Notes: generated from the letters alone by a model not told the origin. A stretch of DNA of 10,697 nucleotides from an uncultured Pirellulaceae bacterium (GCA_934278005.1 CAKQWG010000107.1:1-10697), one strand, 5' to 3'. Shown: positions 1 through 6,862, numbered from the stretch's first letter. A program made the numbers and translations.

Positions 1-30
1 CGGGTACTCAGTCCGTTGAGCTATTTGGTA
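1..30 (-). tRNA. Possible 5' part of a tRNA, cut by the window edge
   Basis: Read on the minus strand from 30 to 1, the sequence can be laid out as the start of a tRNA. It gives a 7-base acceptor strand (TACCAAA), then T8 A9, then a four-pair D stem GCTC/GAGT closed at the outer end by a G-T wobble. The D loop AACGGACT carries A14 and the G18 G19 pair, and CCCG follows as the start of an anticodon stem. Against it, position 21 is T instead of the usual A, and a tRNA starting with T is uncommon. The anticodon and T arm lie outside the window, so neither identity nor acceptor pairing can be tested. It could equally be a degraded tRNA remnant or chance. Confidence 0.35.
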
Positions 31-147
31 GAATTTCCGCGAAAGCCGCGCAGCTCCGCGTGATTCGCTAGCAATGGCAAGCGGTTTCGAGTGGCTGATA
101 CAGCTGGGATAGGCAGTAACGACTCGCTGTGCGACTAAGCGCCCCAC

Positions 148-2064
148 TTAGCCCTCTTGGAGCGTCGCATTAAGACGAATCAGCTGGCCCCCGCGTCTAA
201 TGGAGATCCTTACCGTTTGCCCGACGCTGCGGGTCGCTAGAATGCGTTGCAGTTCCTCGACGCTGCCGGTCTCTTGGCCGTCGATGGCAATGATGATATC
301 CCCAGTCTGTACGCCACTGCTGGCCGCCGCGCTGTCTGAGACGACTTGGACGACAGTGGGAATTCGTCGGCCGGCGTCGAGCGTAACCCCCAGCAGCGCT
401 TGCTTGGGTCTCACCGCGCCACCGATTTGGGCCACGGCCGAACTTTTCAAGACTTTCGGACGCTCGGTAGACGCGGCCAATTGGGCAGAGATGTCTACTA
501 CCAGATCGGCGATGGATGCCATGGCGGGGATGTTGAGCTTCTCGAAGACGTCGCTCGGGCGGTGGTAATCGTTGTGAAGCCCTGTGAAGAAATGCAGCAC
601 GGGAATGCTAACTTCGTAAAAACTCGCATGATCGCTTGGCCCGAAGCCCGCCGCCTGCTGGTTGATCGAAAGTCCTAGCGGCTGGGCCGCGCGACTGACG
701 ATCTCGCTGAACTCCGCGGCCGTCCCTGTTCCGTAGACCGTCAGCGAGTTGCCTTGCATGCGACCGACCATATCCATGTTGAGCATGGCTACTGTTTGCT
801 CGATTGGCCAGCGAGGATTGCGGATGTAGTGCTTGCTGCCAAGTAGCCCGCGCTCCTCAGCCGTGAAGGCCACAAAGATAATGCTGCGGCGGTCGGTGCC
901 AGCACTGGCAGCGGGACTGGCATTGTAAACGCTGCCGAGTGAACTGTCGGGGCTGAATGCATGGCTAAAACGCTGGGCGACCTCCAGCAGCACAGCCGTC
1001 CCCGAGCCGTTGTCGTCCGCGCCGTGGTGAATGGCAATCGTGCCCGGGGCTAACGACCCGACACCGCCCATGCCAACGTGATCGTAGTGCGCTCCGATGA
1101 CGATGTACTGATCCGCTAGCTTGCCCTGGCCCGGCAACAGGCCGAACACGTTGCGCACAGGGGTCTGCGACTGAACAACCAGCGTTTCGCCCTGAGCCCG
1201 AATGCCCGGCAACTCATAGCTGTGCGAAGCCTGCGTGCGCTCGATCGCTTCTTCAAGCTCTTGCAACGACTTGCCTAACGACTGCTGCAGCAGTGGTTCG
1301 ACGGCCGCGCGCAGACAGTACAGCGTAGGAATCCGCTGGCTGCTAACCGCACTGCCGGCGGCCGTTAGCGCGGGCATTTCATCCTTACCCGCACTGGCGA
1401 CAGTGACCTGATCATTGATCAGCACAAGAGCCGACGCGCCATGCACGGCAGCGTTGAGTTCCTTCGAAGAGAAGAATGCGTGCTGCGACGGCCGAACACC
1501 ATCAAACCGACTCTCCGGATCGTCTTGACCGGGTTCTTTGCGTAAGGCGATAACCACCTTGCCACGCACATCGACATTTGCGTAATCGTCGTAATTCAGC
1601 TCCGGTGCCGTGATGCCATAGCCCACGAACACGACCTCTCCTGCAAAACTACCGCTGCTACCCAACGAGAGCGGTGTGAATTGCGAACCCAGCTCGAGCA
1701 TGCTGACACTCTGCGAGCTTTCAAACTGCAAGCGGTTTTGTGCAGAGGCTCCCAGCATGGCCGGTCCGGGGATTGTAAATTCCTGATACGGGCCGCCGTC
1801 AAACAACTCGGTAACTAGGCCCAGCTGTTCGAAGCGCTGCGCAATGAACTCGCCCGCACGAACGATGCCCGGACTACCCACATCGCGGCCGGCCAATTCG
1901 TCCGACGCCAAGTACTGTGCATCGGCCGCCAGGCGCGAGACCGCGTTCGTGGCAGGTTCTTCAGCTACCGTCGTCGGCGGAGCCAGACAGGTCGCACCGA
2001 AACTTGCTAAGGCAAACAGCAAACCAGCGCAAGCCGCTTGCATCCAACCATGTGAGATGGGCAT
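148..2064 (-). CDS. Secreted M28-family zinc aminopeptidase with PA and PDZ domains
   Basis: Predicted exported metallopeptidase of 638 residues that would remove N-terminal residues from peptides outside the cytoplasm. The open frame runs 51 codons further upstream, but the ATG at 2064 is followed directly by a signal peptide (hydrophobic stretch about residues 10-27, possible cleavage after TVA at about 34), so I chose it. No clear ribosome site precedes it. A PA-type insert spans roughly residues 130-285. The M28 zinc site is complete: H326 in AHYDH, D351 in GADDNGSG, the E403-E404 pair in FTAEER, D431 in NMDMVGR and H501 in NDYHRPSD. A Ser/Ala-rich insert of about 20 residues (369-389) precedes the EE motif. 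A PDZ domain follows at about 555-635, with its carboxylate-loop region at ALLGVTL. M28-PDZ fusions occur in planctomycetes and other bacteria. The substrate is unknown. The family call is firm and the exact specificity is open. Confidence 0.93.
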   Translation of the reverse strand: MPISHGWMQAACAGLLFALASFGATCLAPPTTVAEEPATNAVSRLAADAQYLASDELAGRDVGSPGIVRAGEFIAQRFEQLGLVTELFDGGPYQEFTIPGPAMLGASAQNRLQFESSQSVSMLELGSQFTPLSLGSSGSFAGEVVFVGYGITAPELNYDDYANVDVRGKVVIALRKEPGQDDPESRFDGVRPSQHAFFSSKELNAAVHGASALVLINDQVTVASAGKDEMPALTAAGSAVSSQRIPTLYCLRAAVEPLLQQSLGKSLQELEEAIERTQASHSYELPGIRAQGETLVVQSQTPVRNVFGLLPGQGKLADQYIVIGAHYDHVGMGGVGSLAPGTIAIHHGADDNGSGTAVLLEVAQRFSHAFSPDSSLGSVYNASPAASAGTDRRSIIFVAFTAEERGLLGSKHYIRNPRWPIEQTVAMLNMDMVGRMQGNSLTVYGTGTAAEFSEIVSRAAQPLGLSINQQAAGFGPSDHASFYEVSIPVLHFFTGLHNDYHRPSDVFEKLNIPAMASIADLVVDISAQLAASTERPKVLKSSAVAQIGGAVRPKQALLGVTLDAGRRIPTVVQVVSDSAAASSGVQTGDIIIAIDGQETGSVEELQRILATRSVGQTVRISIRRGGQLIRLNATLQEG

Positions 2065-2121
2065 AGGTCGTCTTTTGTCAAAACACAAACGCAGGAACAT
2101 AAATTTAGCCTGTTGACCATC

Positions 2122-2148
2122 GAGCTGACTGAGCTGACTGAGCTGACC
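2122..2148. repeat. Three tandem copies of a 9-bp unit upstream of the M28 peptidase gene
   Basis: The plus strand reads GAGCTGACT, GAGCTGACT, GAGCTGACC back to back, so the third copy differs only in the last base. It lies 58-84 bases upstream of the peptidase ATG, in its presumed leader or promoter. The unit is a multiple of three, and translating it as part of a longer peptidase frame gives SQLSQLSQL, but the signal peptide downstream argues that it is untranslated. It may be a slippage-prone tract or a protein-binding array. Confidence 0.85.
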
Positions 2149-2161
2149 ACAGGCAATTCTT

Positions 2162-2205
2162 TGCGCCGGCGCAGCCCCACCGAATGTATCTGCCGAGCAT
2201 CGGCA
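2162..2205. terminator. Two short palindromes after ychF, possible weak terminator
   Basis: A 6-bp hairpin TGCCGA-gca-TCGGCA (2191-2205) starts 19 bases past the ychF stop codon. A perfect 12-base palindrome TGCGCCGGCGCA (2162-2173) lies a little further on. Neither is followed by a run of T on the minus strand, so classical intrinsic termination is not shown. They may help end the ychF transcript or protect its 3' end. Confidence 0.35.
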
Positions 2206-2223
2206 TTTCCTCCGCAAAGATGC

Positions 2224-3315
2224 TTACACGCTGAACAAGAAGTGGCAGATATCGCCATCCTGCAGAACGTAGCTCTTGCCCTCCGTGCGCAGTTTTCCGG
2301 CAGTGCGAATCTCCTTTTCGCTTTTGTAGGTCTCCAGATCTTCGAGCGTATATACCTCGCAGCGAATAAATCCACGTTCAAAATCAGTATGGATCACACC
2401 GGCACCTTGTGGAGCGGTCGCACCCACCGGAACCGGCCACGCACGCACCTCTTTTTCGCCAGCCGTGAAGTAGCTCTGCAGGCCTAGTGTACGATAAGCC
2501 TCGCGAGCTACTATAGCCAGGGCCGGCTCTTGCAAGCCGACCGACTCGAGCATCTCGCTCCGGTCGGGTTCGTCCAGTTCTGCCAGTTCCGCTTCCAATT
2601 TTGCACAAACTGGCACGATGCTTGCGCCGATCTTCTCGGCATACTGCCGTAGGGCTTGTGCCTGAGGCCCCGTGCCTTGCAAGTCGGTTTCATCGACGTT
2701 GGCAATGTAGAGCACTGGCTTGGCAGTCATCAATCCGAAGCTAGCAATTTCTTTGGCTTCTGGCTCGGGCAATTCGAGCTTGCGCAGCGGTAGGTCTTGC
2801 GCCAGATGCGCCTGGCACTTCTGGATTGCGATCGCCCGCAGCTTAGCTTCCTTGTCGCCACTTTTCGCCGAACGCTCTGCCTTGGGAAGCGCATTTTCTA
2901 ACGTCTGCATATCGGCGATCATCAGCTCAGCTTCGATAATCTCGACGTCCGCCACCGGATCCACTTGCCCACTGACATGAACCACATCGGGGTCGTCAAA
3001 GCAACGCACCACTTGGAGAATTGCATCGACCTGCCGAATATGGCTTAGGAATTTGTTCCCCAGGCCCTGCCCTTCACTAGCTCCTTTGACGATGCCCGCA
3101 ATATCCACCAGCTTTAGGTAGGCCGGCAGCAGTTTTTTTGGCTTGATCCATGCAGAGATGCGAGCGAGTCGATCATCGGGGACGCTGACAATCCCCTCGT
3201 TGGGCTCTATAGTGCAGAAGGGATAATTGGCAGCCTGCGCACCTTGGGTGCTCGTCAGGGCGTTGAACAGGGTACTTTTGCCGACATTCGGCAATCCTAC
3301 GATTCCGGCTTCCAT
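2224..3315 (-). CDS. ychF: Ribosome-associated ATPase YchF (Obg/OLA1 family)
   Basis: A conserved P-loop NTPase of the TRAFAC class that binds the ribosome and is linked to stress and redox responses. The protein has 363 residues, the normal family length, when started at the ATG at 3315 ([10 protein letters not shown]). The open frame has 24 more upstream codons that do not look like protein. Motifs in order are the P-loop GLPNVGKS (7-14), CTIEPN (34-39), DIAG (71-74) and NVDE (206-209). NVDE takes the place of NKxD, which in YchF goes with a preference for ATP over GTP. CAK follows at 237-239. A helical coiled-coil region (about 125-190) is inserted in the NTPase fold, and a TGS domain fills about 280-363 and contains the family signature [14 protein letters not shown]34 aligns with E. 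coli YchF C35, reported to mediate redox inhibition. The gene lies 208 bases beyond the unknown gene and 159 bases before the peptidase gene, so co-transcription is possible but not evident. Confidence 0.98.
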   Translation of the reverse strand: MEAGIVGLPNVGKSTLFNALTSTQGAQAANYPFCTIEPNEGIVSVPDDRLARISAWIKPKKLLPAYLKLVDIAGIVKGASEGQGLGNKFLSHIRQVDAILQVVRCFDDPDVVHVSGQVDPVADVEIIEAELMIADMQTLENALPKAERSAKSGDKEAKLRAIAIQKCQAHLAQDLPLRKLELPEPEAKEIASFGLMTAKPVLYIANVDETDLQGTGPQAQALRQYAEKIGASIVPVCAKLEAELAELDEPDRSEMLESVGLQEPALAIVAREAYRTLGLQSYFTAGEKEVRAWPVPVGATAPQGAGVIHTDFERGFIRCEVYTLEDLETYKSEKEIRTAGKLRTEGKSYVLQDGDICHFLFSV

Positions 3316-3397
3316 GAGGTCGTCTGTCTTCCAGCAGTTGAATGAGTGAGTTCGAAAATCCGCGAGAGCGAATATGGTAACTTCCAATCAACAACCC

Positions 3398-3447
3398 TGC
3401 CACTCGTCGCCACCCCCCGCCACCCCTCGCCACCCCTCGCCACCTTT
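3398..3447. repeat. 10-bp C-rich tandem repeat (G-rich on the minus strand) upstream of ychF
   Basis: About five units of the type CGCCACCCCT run head to tail. There is a degenerate first copy (TGCCACTCGT), one CGCCACCCCC, two exact CGCCACCCCT and a decayed CGCCACCTTT. On the minus strand, which is the ychF sense strand, the tract holds two G4 runs, one G6 run and several GG pairs, so a G-quadruplex in DNA or in the ychF leader RNA is conceivable. Directly next to it is a 6-bp inverted repeat TTTGAG/CTCAAA (3446-3465, 8-base loop). The tract lies 83-132 bases upstream of the ychF start codon. Confidence 0.85.
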
Positions 3448-3523
3448 TGAGTGTCCAGTCTCAAACCTCAAAATCTGCTCTCTTCCCCTCCCACTGCCCT
3501 GGGCTACCACGCCGGCTCGGCTA

Positions 3524-4408
3524 TCAGTCGGTGCGATGACGGCGATGTGCGATACGCATGTGCAGTCGCTGTGTGTCGGCTTGCGAGCTATCCGTGCGCC
3601 TGAACAGTGGATGCTCGCAGTTTGTACCGACCTGCGCATCGCAGGCCGGTCGCAATCGGCTCAGTGAAGCTATCGAGTGGGGCAGACCGAGGCTGTCAAA
3701 ACATGCGTGAGGGAACAAACCTAAAGTGTGTTGACTGATCTGCAGGTTCAAACGAATGTTGGCCGCTGCAGTGTTCGAATCGCGCAGCCAAGCCTGGCGC
3801 AGTTGCTTGGAATGCAACTGGGTGAGCAGGTCCAGCTCTTCGCTGCGGCAGTTGAGAGACCTAATCTCTCGCTGTCGACGACGCACTGCGTGAGGCTCAA
3901 AAACGTACAGTCCGGGATTGTCTAAGCTTGGCAAGCGGGACAGCAGGTGATCCGTAAAGTACTCCAAGTTGCGCCGCAAGCGATTGACTGTTGCGGCCTG
4001 TTCGACAGCCAGTCCCTGACCGAACACGATCAGGTGCAGACAGCGATTCCTAGCCTCAATGTGCGCGGCTAACGCACTGTTCGCCAGTGGTCCTAAGTCA
4101 TTGTCTAGCCCATGCTTGGACCACACGCTGGCCGAATAGGCAATGACTCTAGTCAATGGTTCCGCCAGCAGCACCTCCTGAATAGTCGGCATGATGTCAC
4201 GCCACAACTGCATGCGTCGACTGGTATTGGGCCGAACAATTGCATCGCGATGGCGAGCCAGACAATGGAGCCAGTTCTCTTGTCGATAGCGGGAGGTCAG
4301 CCACACGTCTTGCACGGCCCGACTGCGCGGATTCAAACGCAACTCGGCCATGCTCAGCGCTAACTGAGTACACGTCGTGGCTAGGTCGACCAGGTCGATA
4401 GCGTGCAT
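3524..4408 (-). CDS. Unrecognised protein, mostly helical, planctomycete-type hypothetical
   Basis: I do not recognise a characterised family. From the ATG at 4408 the protein has 294 residues with no signal peptide or membrane segment, so it is probably cytoplasmic. The open frame extends 43 codons further upstream in sequence that looks non-coding. An in-frame ATG at 4351 (MAELRL) is the alternative start. The best-ordered part is residues 59-160. It holds MQLWRDIMPTIQEVLLAEPL (67-86), then HIEARNRCLHLIVFGQGL (116-133) and an amphipathic RLRRNLEYFTDHLLSRL (142-158), which suggests a helical bundle. The last 40-50 residues are rich in Arg, His and Cys and look poorly constrained, and a DNA hairpin lies in this part (3626-3650). 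It sits between the HD phosphohydrolase gene and ychF, same strand, with gaps of 279 and 208 bases. The long open frame and protein-like core support a real gene; the function is unknown. Confidence 0.72.
   Translation of the reverse strand: MHAIDLVDLATTCTQLALSMAELRLNPRSRAVQDVWLTSRYRQENWLHCLARHRDAIVRPNTSRRMQLWRDIMPTIQEVLLAEPLTRVIAYSASVWSKHGLDNDLGPLANSALAAHIEARNRCLHLIVFGQGLAVEQAATVNRLRRNLEYFTDHLLSRLPSLDNPGLYVFEPHAVRRRQREIRSLNCRSEELDLLTQLHSKQLRQAWLRDSNTAAANIRLNLQISQHTLGLFPHACFDSLGLPHSIASLSRLRPACDAQVGTNCEHPLFRRTDSSQADTQRLHMRIAHRRHRTD
3626..3650. repeat. Strong hairpin inside the 3' end of the unknown gene
   Basis: ACCG-a-CCTGCG pairs with CGCAGG-c-CGGT across a 3-base loop (cat), giving a 10-bp stem with one A/C mismatch. 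It encodes part of the poorly conserved-looking C-terminal tail (RPACDAQVG) of the unknown protein. The shape is like a REP or terminator element, but no T run follows on either strand. Confidence 0.6.
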
Positions 4409-4558
4409 CGCATGCGGCTTTGAATGAGAAGTCGAAATCGCAGTTCTGTGAACTAATCGCAATTCGACTACCAGATTGCAATTGCCGCGCCAGCGATGTC
4501 TACTAAGCTTGCAGTTTGGTTGGTGGCGGCTTCCCAAGTGCTAACATGCAAACGACTT

Positions 4559-4577
4559 GCGTCTTCAACTGAGACGC
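4559..4577 (-). terminator. Hairpin in the gap after the HD gene, possible terminator
   Basis: GCGTCT and AGACGC form a perfect 6-bp stem around a 7-base loop in the 279-base spacer between the HD phosphohydrolase stop (4688) and the unknown gene start (4408). No U tract follows it on the minus strand. A T-rich patch (a run of seven T on the minus strand, about 4634-4640) lies before the hairpin, not after it. The terminator role is therefore weakly supported. Confidence 0.3.
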
Positions 4578-4687
4578 TGGTCTGATCGTCGGGTCGCCAA
4601 GCGGATGTTGCAAATAATCAACATCTACGTGGAAAAAAATGACGCGAAACGACAATGCCCTGATGATGAACACGCCTACAAAAGCGT

Positions 4688-5350
4688 CTAAGGCTCGACC
4701 ACGGCGGTACCACATTCACGGAAATACTGCTGCAGGAAAGCCCGCATGAAATCTTCGCGCTCTTGGGACATGCGTCGCGCCGCTTCGGTGTTTAGCAGGC
4801 CGCGCAGCTTAAACAGCTTTTGATAGAAGTGGCCGACACCCGTGGCGTCGTGCAATAAGTCGCTAGCGGGATCGAAGAAGGCCTGCCCGCGCGTCGCGCC
4901 ATACTCGATGGTGCGGACAATGCCGATAGCCCCCAGTGCATCCAGTCGATCTGCGTCCTGCACGATTTGCCCTTCTAGTGTCGGTGGGGCTGAGCCGTCG
5001 GATTTGCGAAACGAGATCCCGTCGACGATGGCTACCACGTGCTCGATAGTTGCGCTTGGCAGCTCGAATTGTCCGAGAATCTCACGACTGAATTCGCCAC
5101 TTTGCTCGTGCCCGTTATGGAACTTTGCATCGCCGATATCGTGCAACCAGGCAGCCACTTCGATGATGAACGGGCAGCCGCCCGCTGCAGATTGAAGCGC
5201 TCGCGCCGTGCACACCACGCGCTGCACGTGATCCAGGCCATGGCCGGCCTGCTGTCCATGCATCCGCTGTGCGACCAGCGGCACAATCGCTTCAAGAATG
5301 GCCAATTGCTGCGAGCTGAGTCGCTGTGCGTTGTCGGCGGAGCGCTGCAT
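4688..5350 (-). CDS. HD-domain metal-dependent phosphohydrolase (YedJ/YpgQ-like)
   Basis: A 220-residue soluble HD-superfamily protein, the typical length for the YedJ/YpgQ group. Putative divalent-metal ligands are H41 in GHGLDHVQRV, the H70-D71 doublet in WLHDIGD and D132 in QDADRLDALGAIGI. This last motif, followed by RT and an aromatic-rich helix, is characteristic of the group. B. subtilis YpgQ in this family is reported to hydrolyse dNTPs to dNMP and pyrophosphate, but most members have no proven substrate, so the reaction here is inferred only to the level of phosphohydrolase. The HD that usually begins the first motif reads HG here (H37-G38), while the H41 ligand is kept. The ATG at 5350 gives a sensible N-terminus. 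A TACAAT hexamer (minus strand, 5368-5363) would leave a very short leader. The gene is divergent from the oxidoreductase gene, with 142 bases between start codons. Confidence 0.9.
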   Translation of the reverse strand: MQRSADNAQRLSSQQLAILEAIVPLVAQRMHGQQAGHGLDHVQRVVCTARALQSAAGGCPFIIEVAAWLHDIGDAKFHNGHEQSGEFSREILGQFELPSATIEHVVAIVDGISFRKSDGSAPPTLEGQIVQDADRLDALGAIGIVRTIEYGATRGQAFFDPASDLLHDATGVGHFYQKLFKLRGLLNTEAARRMSQEREDFMRAFLQQYFRECGTAVVEP

Positions 5351-5412
5351 AGTGTACGGCCGATTGTAAGGGGTAAGTGTGAGTTAGTAGGCGGTATGAA
5401 ATGGGGACCAGC

Positions 5413-5442
5413 TGGATACCTGCGGTAGATTCTGGTTATAAT
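5413..5442 (+). promoter_or_regulatory. Candidate promoter for the exported oxidoreductase gene
   Basis: A perfect TATAAT hexamer (5437-5442) is preceded after 18 bases by TGGATA (5413-5418), which matches TTGACA at four of six positions. The start of transcription would fall near 5449, leaving about 44 untranslated bases before the ATG at 5493. The core TTATAA is its own reverse complement, so the same site could also serve the divergent HD gene. The leader that follows (about 5455-5490) is almost all pyrimidine and has no Shine-Dalgarno sequence. Confidence 0.5.
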
Positions 5443-5492
5443 CGCATGGCAGTCTCTCGCCTCCCTCCCCCCTCCACTTCCCACTACTTTGA

Positions 5493-6704
5493 ATGAGCCT
5501 ACCGATGTTCGTATCCCCGTCAAGACGCTCCTTTCTTCAACTGCTCGGCTGTTCCGCTACGGCGCTCTCGGTTGGTAACTCGCTTACCGCTCAAGAACCT
5601 ACGATTCAAGGTTTTGAAAAACAAGCCACCGATCCGGAAGCAGCCGGACAGTGGAAGCCTTTCTCCGATCGCAAGTTGCGAGTCGGAATCGTAGGCTACG
5701 GCGTCTGCCGCTTCGGTAGTGCGTTCAGCTTTCAGGATCATCCAAACGTAGAAGTAGTCGCGGTCAGCGACTTATTTCCGGATCGTTGCGATGCCTTGGC
5801 TAAGGCATGTAGGTGCGAAAAGATGTACCCGTCGCTTGAGGAAATGGTCAAAGACGATCACATCGAAGCCATATTCGTGGCCACTGATGCGCCTAGCCAC
5901 GCGCAGCACTGCATCGAAGTGCTGAAGCACGGCAAACACGTAGCTTGTGCAGTGCCAGCTACGTTTGGTTCAGTGGAAGATGCCGATCGCTTGTTCGAAG
6001 TCGTCAAGAATACTGGCAAGACGTACATGATGTTCGAGACGTCCTACTTCCACGACGACCTGCACGCTATGCGCGAGCTATATCGCGCTGGAATCCTTGG
6101 TGAGCTCGTCTACTCCGAAGGCGAATACTATCATGACTCAGTCGAGCAGATCGATTCCTATAAAGGTTGGCGGGTTGGCCTGCCGCCGCAGTGGTACCCC
6201 ACGCACTCAAACGCTTATCACATCGGTGTCACAGGCGGGAGCTTCACGGAAGTCTCATGCATGGGCATGCCGAGCATCAAGCCGCTGATCAATCCCACTA
6301 AGAACTCATACAAAAACCCATTCGGAACCGAAGTGGCTATGTTCCGCACCAGTGAGGGTGGCATGGCGCGGATGGCGGTCAGCTGGGATACGCCTGGAGA
6401 CAGCGGCGAGAGAGGTCGCATTCGAGGCCAGAAAGGAAGCTATTATGGGAAATTTGAGGGCATGACGGCCACTGACCAACTTCCTGACCTACGTCGCCCT
6501 GCCCTGCCGCCCGGTGTGGAAGCCGGCGGGCACGGTGGTTCGCATGGCCAGCTGATGAACAACTTCGTGACTTCGATCCTCAAGGAGCAACGACCCTTGG
6601 TTGATATCGCTCAAGCACTGAATATGACCGTGGCGGGCATCGTAGCTCACCAGTCAGCCCTCAAAGATGGCGAACTGCTCAAAATCCCGCAGTACTCTCT
6701 GTAA
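5493..6704 (+). CDS. Tat-exported Gfo/Idh/MocA family oxidoreductase
   Basis: A 403-residue NAD(P)-binding protein of the Gfo/Idh/MocA family, predicted to act outside the cytoplasm on sugars or related compounds. Residues 9-33 form a twin-arginine signal (SPSRRSFLQLLG, then a hydrophobic stretch), with cleavage perhaps near LTA-QEP. Tat export fits a protein folded with its cofactor before transport. The Rossmann fold starts at KLRVGIVGYGVCRFG (61-75) with the GxGxxxxG loop, and the acidic end of beta strand 2 is at VAVSD (89-93). Where the family usually has the EKP motif this protein reads AVP (153-155, in ACAVPATFG), so the usual lysine is absent. The C-terminal half carries YYHDSVEQIDSYKGWRVGLP (212-231), WYPTHSNAYHIGVTGGSF (234-251) and a Gly/His stretch GGHGGSHG (345-352), as in the planctomycete subfamily I recall. 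The start at 5493 is used; ATG at 5505 (MFVSPSRRS) would keep the Tat signal and is an equal alternative. Confidence 0.92.
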   Translation: MSLPMFVSPSRRSFLQLLGCSATALSVGNSLTAQEPTIQGFEKQATDPEAAGQWKPFSDRKLRVGIVGYGVCRFGSAFSFQDHPNVEVVAVSDLFPDRCDALAKACRCEKMYPSLEEMVKDDHIEAIFVATDAPSHAQHCIEVLKHGKHVACAVPATFGSVEDADRLFEVVKNTGKTYMMFETSYFHDDLHAMRELYRAGILGELVYSEGEYYHDSVEQIDSYKGWRVGLPPQWYPTHSNAYHIGVTGGSFTEVSCMGMPSIKPLINPTKNSYKNPFGTEVAMFRTSEGGMARMAVSWDTPGDSGERGRIRGQKGSYYGKFEGMTATDQLPDLRRPALPPGVEAGGHGGSHGQLMNNFVTSILKEQRPLVDIAQALNMTVAGIVAHQSALKDGELLKIPQYSL

Positions 6705-6761
6705 AGAACCTGTGCACGTTATCTGCCCCAGACGAACCAGTTATTGCATTGGCAAGTCCAT

Positions 6762-6862
6762 TTGGGGAGCGCGGCGACGTCTGCTCTGTGGCCCTCTGCG
6801 GCTTTGCTCCCCCAAGGTTTGTTTTTTAACGCAAAGTGCGCGGATAGGCAGAGGCCACAGAG
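6762..6862. repeat. Crossing inverted repeats, intergenic repeat element
   Basis: Two inverted pairs overlap. TTGGGGAGC (6762-6770) pairs with GCTCCCCCAA (6806-6815) with one bulged C. CTCTGTGGCCCTCTGC (6784-6799) pairs with GCAGAGGCCACAGAG (6848-6862), also with one bulged C. The pairs interlock, so they can form either as alternatives or together as a pseudoknot-like fold. The words CTCTGTGGCCTCTGC and ACGCAAAGTGCGC resemble a dispersed intergenic repeat that I recall from planctomycete and other bacterial genomes. It begins 58 bases after the oxidoreductase stop and may serve as its transcript end. Confidence 0.7.

Noticed and set aside
135..151. CTAAG/CTTAG hairpin at the end of the M28 gene as a terminator
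   Set aside because: It is only five AT-containing pairs overlapping the stop codon, with no T run, which is too weak to call.
2065..2217. Upstream 51-codon extension of the M28 peptidase frame (MRRKCRCSAD...)
   Set aside because: It would bury the signal peptide and translate the 9-bp tandem repeat; the ATG at 2064 gives a proper export signal.
3316..3387. Upstream 24-codon extension of ychF
   Set aside because: The YchF family starts at [14 protein letters not shown] with about 363 residues, which fits the ATG at 3315 exactly.
3398..3447. CRISPR array
   Set aside because: The units are 10 bp and directly adjacent with no spacers, so this is a simple tandem repeat.
3374..3667. 97-codon plus-strand frame across the C-rich repeat
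   Set aside because: It translates the tandem repeat and the antisense of the unknown gene; it has no ribosome site and no motif.
4409..4537. Upstream 43-codon extension of the unknown protein
   Set aside because: The sequence is Arg/His/Ser-rich without protein-like pattern and lies in a spacer; the downstream ATG at 4408 begins the ordered part.
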